A stretch of DNA of 15,138 nt, taken from the NCBI GenBank assembly GCA_029933535.1, contig JAOZNZ010000018.1:1-15138 (forward strand), in the 5' to 3' direction. Below the pieces are notes generated by a model. The model was not told the origin of the DNA. It worked only from the letters and a program-made list of their open reading frames with translations, and did no database searches. Of this stretch, positions 6,057 to 12,570 are shown one piece after another. Origin of the DNA: a bacterium (GTDB taxonomy: Bacteria > Auribacterota > UBA3054 > B51-G9). How positions within the stretch are numbered: the stretch's first letter is position 1; each line of letters starts with the position of its first letter. Both the position numbers and the translations under genes were made by a program.

Positions 6057-6929
6057 TTAAATAGTAAACATGTGAATGTCAAATATTTTTTTAAAAAAAG
6101 TTCCTATTTGTCCGATAGAACCAAATGTTAAATTCGGGAAAAAAACTTCTATCGAAACTAAACAAATACCAATTATCATTAAAATTATAATCACAAACTT
6201 AGCTATGTCCTGGCCTTTTAAACTGCCGAGAAGCAAAGGGTCACGCGACATATAAGCTCCCGCGGCAAATAATTCCTCACCAATTAAAGTGTAATCGCAG
6301 GCAACAATAAAAAATGGTATCTGACTTGGTGAAGCTGTACCCGCAATTTGGATAGCGCCTGTGCTCGAACCTGTTTCGGCAAGCAGGAGTGATTCGGCAG
6401 CAAAAGACCCCATAAAGAAGTTTGCGGCGGGTTTTTCCCGTGCCATAATTCCACATACTGCTGAAGCGTAAGCAAATTGCTGTGTTGTAATAAAAAATAT
6501 GCTGCTTTCCTGATAATCTTCAGGACGGCCTGCACGTGTGTAAGCCTGCTTAACAAGTTCCTGTTCGATGGTCATTACAATCGGATTTATACAGGGAACA
6601 ATAATGTCAGTGTCGTAATGAGCAACTTGTTCAGCTACATTTCCAAGAATGTTCATCGCGGCAATGGTTTGTACGTCCCCCTCATAACCGATGCCTGAAA
6701 CATAAAGAACAGATTTACCTAACTCTGTCGCACGACCGAGAGCTTCTTCAACGGAGTCGATAGCGGGTATTTTTCTAACGAATAATTTTTTACCTCGTCG
6801 CGCGTGATAAATAAAGTAAAGGATCAGAGCGCCGAAAATTACTAATCCGATTAAAACATTTGCTTTATTAAAATCGAAAAAATATTCGTTTATGAATCTA
6901 AGCTTTATATGCCATTGTGATATATCCAT
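6057..6929 (-). CDS. DUF6754-type membrane protein
   Basis: A 290-residue protein that resembles the uncharacterised DUF6754 family; the family name is from memory. TM1 is at about 24-42, followed by the basic HARRGKK (42-48), so the 200-residue central domain should be cytoplasmic. TM2 is at about 244-263, with a short tail. Diagnostic blocks: RKIPAIDSVEEALGRATELG (52-71), VLYVSGIGYEGDVQTIAAM (74-92), VAHYDTDIIVPCINPIVMT (102-120), AGTASPSQIPFFIVACDYTL (196-215) and GEELFAAGAYMSRDP (217-231). It sits between the KOW protein and a six-TM protein. The ATG at 6929 is chosen for the short N-terminal segment before TM1; no Shine-Dalgarno sequence. Function unknown. The cytosolic domain could be what the soluble cluster proteins dock onto (inference). 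Confidence 0.8.
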   Translation of the reverse strand: MDISQWHIKLRFINEYFFDFNKANVLIGLVIFGALILYFIYHARRGKKLFVRKIPAIDSVEEALGRATELGKSVLYVSGIGYEGDVQTIAAMNILGNVAEQVAHYDTDIIVPCINPIVMTIEQELVKQAYTRAGRPEDYQESSIFFITTQQFAYASAVCGIMAREKPAANFFMGSFAAESLLLAETGSSTGAIQIAGTASPSQIPFFIVACDYTLIGEELFAAGAYMSRDPLLLGSLKGQDIAKFVIIILMIIGICLVSIEVFFPNLTFGSIGQIGTFFKKIFDIHMFTI

Positions 6930-6948
6930 AGTCGTGCCATTTTTTTAT

Positions 6949-7003
6949 TCCCCCTTGAATTTTACCCCGATCCTGTCGGGGAAAGGGGGTTTAGGGGGAT
7001 TTA
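6949..7003. repeat. Nested C/G-rich palindromic element
   Basis: An outer CCCCCTT/AAGGGGG pair (6950-6956 with 6983-6989) encloses a smaller palindrome, CCCCGA at 6965-6970 and TCGGGG at 6976-6981. A TTTAGGGGGATTT tail completes the family consensus in inverted orientation. This copy looks like the family element with a CCCGA/TCGGG hairpin set in its loop. Confidence 0.65.
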
Positions 7004-7019
7004 ATTAAGCACTCGGAGG

Positions 7020-7043
7020 AAATTTGCTCTTGCGAGCAAATTT
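7020..7043. promoter_or_regulatory. Strong stem-loop in the gap upstream of the DUF6754-type gene
   Basis: AAATTTGCTC at 7020-7029 and GAGCAAATTT at 7034-7043 form a perfect 10-base stem with a 4-base loop. Flanking GCACT...GGA and TCC...AGTG segments can extend it imperfectly to about 7010-7060. It lies inside the cluster between the KOW gene and the DUF6754-type gene. It could reduce read-through or set an mRNA processing point, but no T-tract is present on either side. Confidence 0.4.
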
Positions 7044-7069
7044 ATTTTCCAAGTGTTTGCTTTTAAAAT

Positions 7070-7215
7070 TTCTAATTGACCTAATTCTTGACCGGCGTAT
7101 GCCTGGTTCTAATTGATCTAAACAAACCCCAAAAAAACAATAAGAAGAAATATACAAATTTGTTTTTTTCTTAATTTGGTCATTGGATATTATTTAGGTT
7201 AATTAGGTCAATTAT
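7070..7215. repeat. AATTGACCTAATT repeats, direct and inverted
   Basis: The string AATTGACCTAATT occurs at about 7074-7086 and as its inverse AATTAGGTCAATT at 7200-7212. A related copy lies at 941-953 just after the DUF1638 stop. The inverted pair brackets about 110 bases of non-coding sequence just downstream of the KOW gene, which could be a degenerate MITE-like element. Confidence 0.45.
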
Positions 7216-7223
7216 ATTCCTAC

Positions 7224-8348
7224 TCATTCCATCGCAATTACTTCCACATTCGCTCGCGGTATTACTGCTCGTTCGCCATTTTCGAATTCTACTTCCAAAA
7301 CGCGAGCCATTGATTCGGTAGAAAGTTTAGTAAGCTCAGCCGGAAGACTTTTTATTATACCAAGTCTGCCGAAAAAAGGCTCTCTGATTACACGAACACT
7401 TTTACCGACTTCGAGTACGAGTTTTGTTTTGCTTTCATCGGTTGTTTTATCGGCATTCTGCAAAGGAATAATTATTTCCGGCCTCATAACTCCCGCGCGG
7501 ATTTGTGTTGCGCCGTTTACCGAAGCTCTCATGCCCGAAAATTTTCTCAATAAGTTGAAAGTTTTTTCTGCCATGGGAATTTCGCCGAATCCTTCAGTAA
7601 TAATTAAAGTTAAACCAAGTTTTTCCTGACCGGTGATAGCGACTCCCAGGTCAAATCCAAGGAATTTTTTCAGATCGGAATCGTCAAATCCACCTACAAT
7701 TATCGCCTTTATACCAATTTCTTTTGCACGCATAAGAACATCGTAAGTAACATAACTACCGCCTACAACAATTTTGTCTTTATGATTTTCAGATAATGAA
7801 TCAATAGTCAGAGGAGTATCGGAAGACTCAACGGCAATTTCAATGTTTCCACAAGTTTCGCCACCAACACCAAAAATTCCCTGAATAAAACTACCTGTAG
7901 TTTCAACAATTACATGTTCCTTTCCATCGGTGGAAAGAATTGTTCCGTCAATGTAAGCTTTAACTTCAACCGGAATAGGTTTGCCTCGCAGAGTAAGCTG
8001 TCCGGTAACGGGAGAAATTGATTCAATTGTTCCGTCAATTGGCGATTCGATTCTTGTTTTGAACAAGCCGAAAAAACTTGAGGATTCAGCAATCAACTCA
8101 TGTGTTTTTATCGGATCACCTTGCTTTTTCTTCATATATTTTTCAATTTCATTCGGGAGACAGCCAAGCATACTGACAATATTCATCATATCAGCTCTTC
8201 CCGGCATGTCAGTTTTCATGACAACTTGTTCCGCGGAAACATTATCGTCTTGGGAGACAAGAATTTCCCCCGAAAGAGGAAGTCGTCTGTCTCTTTGCAG
8301 AGTAACAGATTCAAGAACTTTTAAACCTGGTGAATAAGCGTAAGCCAT
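7224..8348 (-). CDS. Soluble three-part protein: barrel-sandwich-like, alpha/beta and KOW-like domains
   Basis: A 374-residue soluble protein without signal peptide or membrane segment; I cannot name its family. Residues 24-140 (GEILVSQDDNVSAEQ, then GDPIKTHELIA, SPIDGTIESISPVTGQL, AYIDGTI) have the spacing of a barrel-sandwich hybrid as in biotinyl-domain, RnfC or RNA polymerase beta'-like proteins. Residues 190-295 look alpha/beta: KIVVGGSYVTYDVL, IGIKAIIVGGF, TLIITEGFGEIPMA, NGATQIRAGVMRPEIIIP. Residues 313-372 resemble a KOW/SH3-like barrel: GKSVRVIREPFFGRLGIIKS, then EFENGERAVIPRANVEVI. It precedes the DUF6754-type gene in transcription order, with a 294-base gap. Domain assignments come from pattern alone. 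A cytosolic adaptor for the membrane genes is plausible, but nucleic-acid binding cannot be excluded. Confidence 0.8.
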   Translation of the reverse strand: MAYAYSPGLKVLESVTLQRDRRLPLSGEILVSQDDNVSAEQVVMKTDMPGRADMMNIVSMLGCLPNEIEKYMKKKQGDPIKTHELIAESSSFFGLFKTRIESPIDGTIESISPVTGQLTLRGKPIPVEVKAYIDGTILSTDGKEHVIVETTGSFIQGIFGVGGETCGNIEIAVESSDTPLTIDSLSENHKDKIVVGGSYVTYDVLMRAKEIGIKAIIVGGFDDSDLKKFLGFDLGVAITGQEKLGLTLIITEGFGEIPMAEKTFNLLRKFSGMRASVNGATQIRAGVMRPEIIIPLQNADKTTDESKTKLVLEVGKSVRVIREPFFGRLGIIKSLPAELTKLSTESMARVLEVEFENGERAVIPRANVEVIAME

Positions 8349-8350
8349 GA

Positions 8351-8385
8351 TTAGATTTTAGATTTTGGATTTATGATTTTGGATT
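8351..8385. repeat. Heptamer tandem array, five units ending GATT
   Basis: TTAGATT, TTAGATT, TTGGATT, TATGATT and TTGGATT occupy 8351-8385 exactly in register. The array begins two bases upstream of the start codon of the KOW-domain gene, so it is in that gene's leader. Confidence 0.75.
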
Positions 8386-8388
8386 AAA

Positions 8389-8430
8389 TCCCCTCTTGAG
8401 AGGGGTGCCCGCAGGGCGGGGTGTGTTATT
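8389..8430. repeat. C/G-rich palindromic element between lipoprotein and KOW genes
   Basis: CCCCTCT at 8390-8396 pairs with AGAGGGG at 8399-8405, followed by an arm GCCCGCAGGGC...GGGGTGTGTT. It is the opposite orientation of the element at 4865-4907. GCCC/GGGC at 8407-8416 adds a second short hairpin. Confidence 0.7.
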
Positions 8431-8436
8431 ATAAAT

Positions 8437-9777
8437 TTAATTTTTTTTAATTTTGTTTATAAGAATATCCGCTTTTTTATTATCCGGATTCTTCTTTTTA
8501 AATTCCATTGCTATTTTTAATGCGTCATCAATACGGTTTTGTTTTAAATATACGTTTGATAGATTCTTTGTTGATTTTAGTTCTGACGGGCAAAGTTCTA
8601 TTGCCTGAAGAAAAGCGCTTTCAGCATCATACAGGTAACCACGCGCTTCATAAAATCTTGCAATAGCAGCACGTGAGTTTGCGAAAGTTCTTTTTGCTTC
8701 TTCATTTTTAGTAAAAATTTCGCCTGATTGATTAAGAGAGTCAATCAAATTATTCCAATAATTGTTGTTTTTGTTAATAATCTCACTTGTTAATTCAGTT
8801 TTTTCGTGCCCCAATTTCATAATCATGCCGGAAGGTTCAAGATAATCATTCATCCAAGGTAAGACATAATTTTCTTCGATATAAAAGTTTTTAGCGGGAT
8901 TTTTCTTCCAAATTGTTTTAACTAGATTTCCGTTAAGTTCCATAACTCCCTTGACATCAGATATCGTTATTTTACCGTTGACTTTTTGCTTGTTCAACTT
9001 TTTAACATAATCAGCAAAAACTTTTTCAAATTCAATATTATCAGGAAGCTCAACAGATGATTGATTTTGCCTCTCGTTAAAACTCGCGTAGTCCAAATAA
9101 GTTTTGTCGCAAAGGGCGTAATAATTAATTAATGAAATATTATTTTCAGATGAATTGTTTTGAAAAATATTACATATTAATCGCATTGCTGCTGAAGCAT
9201 TAAGCGCTACGCTATTATCATTTATATTCTCAAAAAAGCTTTTGGTTAATTTTGAAGATAATTCAGGTCCCCATTCACGGGTCATTTTTAATCCGTAATA
9301 AGTTTCAAAAATAATTGGCCATAATGGTGAATTAAGAGTTTCGTCTATATCCATTTTCCCATAAAAGTTTGAACTTACATATCTTCTGCCGGACATTAAT
9401 TCAAGACTATTATACATATTAGATATAGCGTCCCAATCGCCTGCTTCAACAGCGTCAAAAAAAGCTTCTGCATTCTCAGAAACTTTTAAACCTAATTCCA
9501 GAGCCAAAGCATTAAGATTTTTGCGTTGATTGAGAGTAAAGCGAGCTATAGCGTTGCTCATCAATGTTTCAGGATCTTGATCATCTAAATTCTGAATATT
9601 TTCTGTGTTTTGTTCTTCAATCTTTTGAATGTTTTTAGCACGATGTTTAGGTTTGCTTTTTTTTGATTCTGATAATTCAAGCAAAATATTGGTGTCAAAA
9701 ATGTCTTCACTTTCGTGCTTTCCGCATGAAACAAAAAAGAAACAAGAAATGGTAATAATTATTGCTATTTTTTTCAT
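8437..9777 (-). CDS. Lipoprotein with C-terminal TPR-like repeats
   Basis: A 446-residue predicted lipoprotein: MKK leader, hydrophobic core and lipobox FVSC, lipidated at Cys18. A charged, low-complexity linker follows (35-70). Residues 71-160 are helical. The block FYIEENYVLPWMNDYLEP (298-315) with GMIMKL (317-322) and a later NNNYWNNLI resembles, from memory, soluble regions of large uncharacterised TPR proteins in Verrucomicrobiota and Lentisphaerota. The C-terminus carries two TPR-like units, RAAIARFYEARGYLYDAESA (369-388) onward and NLSNVYLKQNRIDDALKIA (405-423). It begins 8 bases after the ORF6N stop and ends 88 bases before the KOW gene. It may be the envelope-side partner of the membrane proteins here, but membership rests only on position and orientation. 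Confidence 0.75.
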   Translation of the reverse strand: MKKIAIIITISCFFFVSCGKHESEDIFDTNILLELSESKKSKPKHRAKNIQKIEEQNTENIQNLDDQDPETLMSNAIARFTLNQRKNLNALALELGLKVSENAEAFFDAVEAGDWDAISNMYNSLELMSGRRYVSSNFYGKMDIDETLNSPLWPIIFETYYGLKMTREWGPELSSKLTKSFFENINDNSVALNASAAMRLICNIFQNNSSENNISLINYYALCDKTYLDYASFNERQNQSSVELPDNIEFEKVFADYVKKLNKQKVNGKITISDVKGVMELNGNLVKTIWKKNPAKNFYIEENYVLPWMNDYLEPSGMIMKLGHEKTELTSEIINKNNNYWNNLIDSLNQSGEIFTKNEEAKRTFANSRAAIARFYEARGYLYDAESAFLQAIELCPSELKSTKNLSNVYLKQNRIDDALKIAMEFKKKNPDNKKADILINKIKKN

Positions 9778-9785
9778 AATAAAAA

Positions 9786-10295
9786 TTATTTTTTACTAAA
9801 TCCTGTTATTTTCTTTGGTTTGGTTTTTGGCGAATCCATTAGCAATCGAATAGCATCAAAAACTATTTTAAAGTTCTTGTCATATTTGTTTTCAAGTTTG
9901 TCAATTCTTGTCTTTAATTCCTTATATTCAACAAGAATAGAACGCATCTTTACAAAGGCACGAACAACTTGAATGCTTGCCTGAACAGCAATAGTACTTT
10001 TAAGAACGGAAGCAAGCATAACAGCACCGTGTTCAGTATAAGCATAAGGAAGATATTTTATGTTTTGTCCTTGTTTCAAGGTCGCATTTTGCGACCTTGA
10101 AACTTGCAAAGTGGATATTTCGTCTTTTGTAAGTTGAAAAATAAAATCTTTAGGAAATCTTTCGCTGTTTCGTTTCATTTGTTCGTTTAGCCGCTTAGTC
10201 GTTACGCCATATAATTGTGCTAAATCTGAATCAAGCATAACCCGCTTCCCGCGAATAATGTAAATTTTATCTTCTATGCTTATTATTTCGGTCAT
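9786..10295 (-). CDS. ORF6N domain-containing protein
   Basis: A 169-residue protein with an N-terminal ORF6N domain (about 8-95), a DNA-binding module named from phage and viral proteins. It matches in IYIIRGKRVMLDSDLAQLYG (11-30), VTTKRLNEQMKRNSERFPKD (31-50) and KYLPYAYTEHGAVMLASVL (80-98). A coiled-coil helix (about 115-150) and a basic tail (KTKPKKITGFSKK) follow. Such genes are often mobile or phage-linked accessory genes, but no mobile genes are visible nearby. It lies 84 bases after the ASKHA gene and 8 before the TPR lipoprotein, apparently an insertion into the cluster. Codons 65-74 (VSRSQNATLK) are written by a perfect 14-base-arm inverted repeat, which is unusual. It may be a regulator of this operon or an unrelated passenger. 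Confidence 0.88.
   Translation of the reverse strand: MTEIISIEDKIYIIRGKRVMLDSDLAQLYGVTTKRLNEQMKRNSERFPKDFIFQLTKDEISTLQVSRSQNATLKQGQNIKYLPYAYTEHGAVMLASVLKSTIAVQASIQVVRAFVKMRSILVEYKELKTRIDKLENKYDKNFKIVFDAIRLLMDSPKTKPKKITGFSKK
10073..10103. repeat. Perfect inverted repeat inside the ORF6N gene
   Basis: GTTTCAAGGTCGCA at 10073-10086 and TGCGACCTTGAAAC at 10090-10103 are exact reverse complements with a 3-base loop. The palindrome lies wholly inside the coding sequence, in the segment just before the conserved KYLPYAYTE motif. Confidence 0.95.
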
Positions 10296-10365
10296 AAATC
10301 AATTATCAATAATTATTAATTTTTCAAAAATTTACAATAAATATATCAAATATAAATGTTATAAA

Positions 10366-10384
10366 TTTAAATCTTTGATTTAAA
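10366..10384 (-). terminator. AT-rich hairpin over the end of the ASKHA gene
   Basis: TTTAAATC at 10366-10373 and GATTTAAA at 10377-10384 form a perfect 8-base stem with a 3-base loop, overlapping the stop codon of the MutL-type gene. Only one G-C pair, so a weak structure. The 84-base gap after it is otherwise plain AT-rich sequence. Confidence 0.25.
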
Positions 10385-12188
10385 TTTCCGGATAAATATC
10401 CAGTTCCTTATTCCAGGACTGCAACGCCGTAATTCGTTCATTGTGATCTTCAGGCAGCATGATCGGCCGGCATCTTGCGTCAAGAATAATTCCAACAGTA
10501 CCGCCACGTACCTTTCTTTCAATAGTTTTTCCCTTCCCGGCTCCAATATCAAATTTTTTATTTGGAATAATTGTTACTTCAAACTCTTCATCGTGAGTAG
10601 CAGGAATAAGTTTCATCTCGCCAACTTTTAAATCCCATCTTCCCTTTCCGTGAATTTCTACAGTCATGCACGGCTTGCCGTATGGCGCAACGCCAACCGG
10701 AGCGATAACGGCGCCGAGATAGATGAGACAATCTTTTTCAAAGACTTCTATTGCCGCGTCTTCGTTAATTTGAGCCAGTACACCAAGATGCGGCATCATA
10801 AAAATTGAATCAACGGCAAGATTTGTAATTCCTTCGGGAGCGAAACCGTCAATCATCATCAGAGCGCTTTGATTTCTACGCGGTGCGTGTGAAAGAACTC
10901 CGCCGCTTCCAACGATTAAATCCAATCCTATCATATCAACTAGAGTTTCATCCGAAGACTTTTGCGAAAAAGCATCGCCGATAGATGATTGTTTTTGAAT
11001 TCCGCGCAGTCCAACCGCCATTTGTTTATGCTGAATAAAAGCCAGCCGCAAAGCCTCACGGCAAATCGCCTGCTCAATTATCAATCCATTTAATCCCTGA
11101 GGAATTGTAGTCGGGCGAATCATTTTATTTCTGATGCTGTTTCTTAAAATACGTTCGTCAACATCAAAAGAAACCCATCGCATAATGTTTGGTATGCCTG
11201 CTTCAGAAACCACATTAGATATGCTGTAACTCATTCCAAGATTCGCGCTGACAGTACGATTGAAAACAAGCGGACTTTCAGGATCATCTTTATCCCCGCG
11301 GAATACGCTGAAATCATCGGTTGTTGCACCTCCTATATCAGTGCCGACAACCTGAATATCTTCACGTTTGGCAATTAACTGCATAATATCGCCAACTGCC
11401 CCGGGAGTAGGCATAATCGGCGCGGAAGTCCAGGTCATTAATTTTTTGTATCCCGGAGCGTGCTGCATCACGTGCTCAAGAAAAAGATCGTGAATCGCGT
11501 CGCGAGCAGGTTTTAAATTTTCATTTTCTAATGTCGGACGCAAATTATCAACAATTTGTAAAGCAGTTTTCTCGTTGAGAGTTTCTGTTACAGCATCACG
11601 CGCTTTTATGTTTCCAGCGAAAATTACGGGAAGCTCGTAACCAATTCCAAAACGAGGCTTGGGATCGGCAGCGGCAATCACTTCCGCTTGCGAAACAACG
11701 TGACGTACCGTTCCGCCATCTGTTCCGCCTGAAATAAGAATCATGTCCGGTCTTAGGTTTCTTATCCGTTCGATGCGTTGGAACAATCGTCTTTTATCGT
11801 TGGTTGCGAGGACATCCATAACGATTGCGCCGGCGCCCAGAGCGGCTCTTTCCGCGCTTTCTGCAGACATTTGTTTAACGACTCCTGCGACCATCATTTG
11901 AAGTCCTCCTCCCGCGCTGGAAGTTGAAACATAAATATCCGCTCCTTTATCACCTTCTTTCGGAACGATTAATTTATCGTCTTTAATAAAAGTTTTACCG
12001 GTAATATCTTCAATTTCAGCAATTGAGTTTATAACTCCGCGTGTGACATCTTCAGCAGGAGCCTCAACAGTTGTCGGCGCTTCACCGCGGGCGGTAAGGC
12101 GATACTGCCCGTTTATTTTCTCAATTAGGATTGCTTTAGTAGTAGTAGAGCCGCAATCTGTAGCAAGAATGACATTAATATCTGGCAT
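10380..12188 (-). CDS. MutL/GlmL-family ASKHA ATPase with C-terminal extension
   Basis: A 602-residue homologue of the glutamate mutase accessory protein MutL/GlmL (unrelated to the mismatch-repair MutL). The actin/hexokinase nucleotide-binding fold is plain: phosphate-1 motif ATDCGSTTTKAIL (9-21, Asp11 and Lys18), SSAGGGLQMMVAGV (90-103), ISGGTDGGT (152-160), phosphate-2 motif VGTDIGGATTDDFSV (281-295) and adenosine motif VGSGGVLSHA (426-435). Classical family members are about 460 residues; here about 125 residues follow the core (478-602), ending GGTVGIILDARCRPIMLPED (562-581). In the characterised systems the protein accompanies a B12-dependent mutase; no mutase or B12-binding DxHxxG subunit is encoded here. 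Six bases separate it from the upstream 102-aa gene, so they are probably co-translated. Nucleotide binding is likely; the partner is unknown. Confidence 0.88.
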   Translation of the reverse strand: MPDINVILATDCGSTTTKAILIEKINGQYRLTARGEAPTTVEAPAEDVTRGVINSIAEIEDITGKTFIKDDKLIVPKEGDKGADIYVSTSSAGGGLQMMVAGVVKQMSAESAERAALGAGAIVMDVLATNDKRRLFQRIERIRNLRPDMILISGGTDGGTVRHVVSQAEVIAAADPKPRFGIGYELPVIFAGNIKARDAVTETLNEKTALQIVDNLRPTLENENLKPARDAIHDLFLEHVMQHAPGYKKLMTWTSAPIMPTPGAVGDIMQLIAKREDIQVVGTDIGGATTDDFSVFRGDKDDPESPLVFNRTVSANLGMSYSISNVVSEAGIPNIMRWVSFDVDERILRNSIRNKMIRPTTIPQGLNGLIIEQAICREALRLAFIQHKQMAVGLRGIQKQSSIGDAFSQKSSDETLVDMIGLDLIVGSGGVLSHAPRRNQSALMMIDGFAPEGITNLAVDSIFMMPHLGVLAQINEDAAIEVFEKDCLIYLGAVIAPVGVAPYGKPCMTVEIHGKGRWDLKVGEMKLIPATHDEEFEVTIIPNKKFDIGAGKGKTIERKVRGGTVGIILDARCRPIMLPEDHNERITALQSWNKELDIYPEI

Positions 12189-12194
12189 AAGGTT

Positions 12195-12503
12195 TTAAGA
12201 GTTAGTTAATGCATTATTTTTATTTTCAATTGCTAAAATCAGTTTCTCTATGCATTCTCTATCCTGAAGCATATCACTGAAATCGTCAATTTGGTCATAA
12301 GAAACAAAAAGAGCAAGCAGAGGAGAAATGACAAGCATAAACTGGCTTGCAATTCTATTTACCGGTTTGCAGGATTCAATCAGTAAAGTAACCGGCATTG
12401 CCATCCGACGGCGAACAACGGAATCAGCAATTTTATTTATTAATTCTGTATGGTCGTGTTTAGCCACCGGTACAGCGAAAGCATTTTTATCAAATCCGAA
12501 CAT
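12195..12503 (-). CDS. Small conserved protein upstream of the MutL-type gene
   Basis: A 102-residue protein and the first gene of the minus-strand cluster. An amphipathic helix (about 19-33), MAMPVTLLIESCKPVNRIAS (34-53), a hydrophobic segment (54-68, MLVISPLLALFVS) and a second amphipathic helix with LQDRECIEKLILAIE (79-93) can be seen. The central segment is short for a transmembrane helix and could be buried or membrane-associated. The PVTLLIESCKP...SQ pattern looks familiar from small proteins encoded beside MutL-type genes, but I cannot name it. It ends six bases before the ASKHA start. The ATG at 12503 has no Shine-Dalgarno sequence. That this is a real gene is supported by gene order and by a weak promoter just upstream. 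Confidence 0.75.
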   Translation of the reverse strand: MFGFDKNAFAVPVAKHDHTELINKIADSVVRRRMAMPVTLLIESCKPVNRIASQFMLVISPLLALFVSYDQIDDFSDMLQDRECIEKLILAIENKNNALTNS

Positions 12504-12529
12504 TTTGTTACAACATTAAAATTAAATAT

Positions 12530-12558
12530 AGTATATAGATTGTACCAGAAAACGTTAA
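12530..12558 (-). promoter_or_regulatory. Putative promoter of the minus-strand cluster
   Basis: On the minus strand TTAACG (12558-12553) and TATACT (12535-12530) are separated by 17 bases, matching the consensus hexamers at 4/6 and 5/6. Transcription would start near 12523, about 20 bases before the ATG at 12503. It is the only reasonable candidate in the 136-base divergent gap on this strand. Weak evidence in AT-rich DNA. Confidence 0.3.
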
Positions 12559-12570
12559 AATCTTCAATTA

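Noticed and set aside
7981..8337. Plus-strand 118-codon open frame opposite the KOW gene
   Set aside because: Antisense shadow of a well-supported gene; the overlapping plus-strand frame at 8100-8324 is equally featureless.
10380..12188. DNA mismatch repair protein MutL
   Set aside because: The name is shared but the protein is not: it has ASKHA phosphate and adenosine motifs (DCGSTTTK, GTDIGGATTD, VGSGG), not the GHKL ATPase motifs of repair MutL.
191..12188. A B12-dependent system uniting the DUF1638 protein and the MutL-type ATPase
   Set aside because: Both families have corrinoid associations, but they are 9 kb apart on opposite strands, and I find no DxHxxG cobalamin-binding motif, corrinoid methyltransferase or mutase between them.
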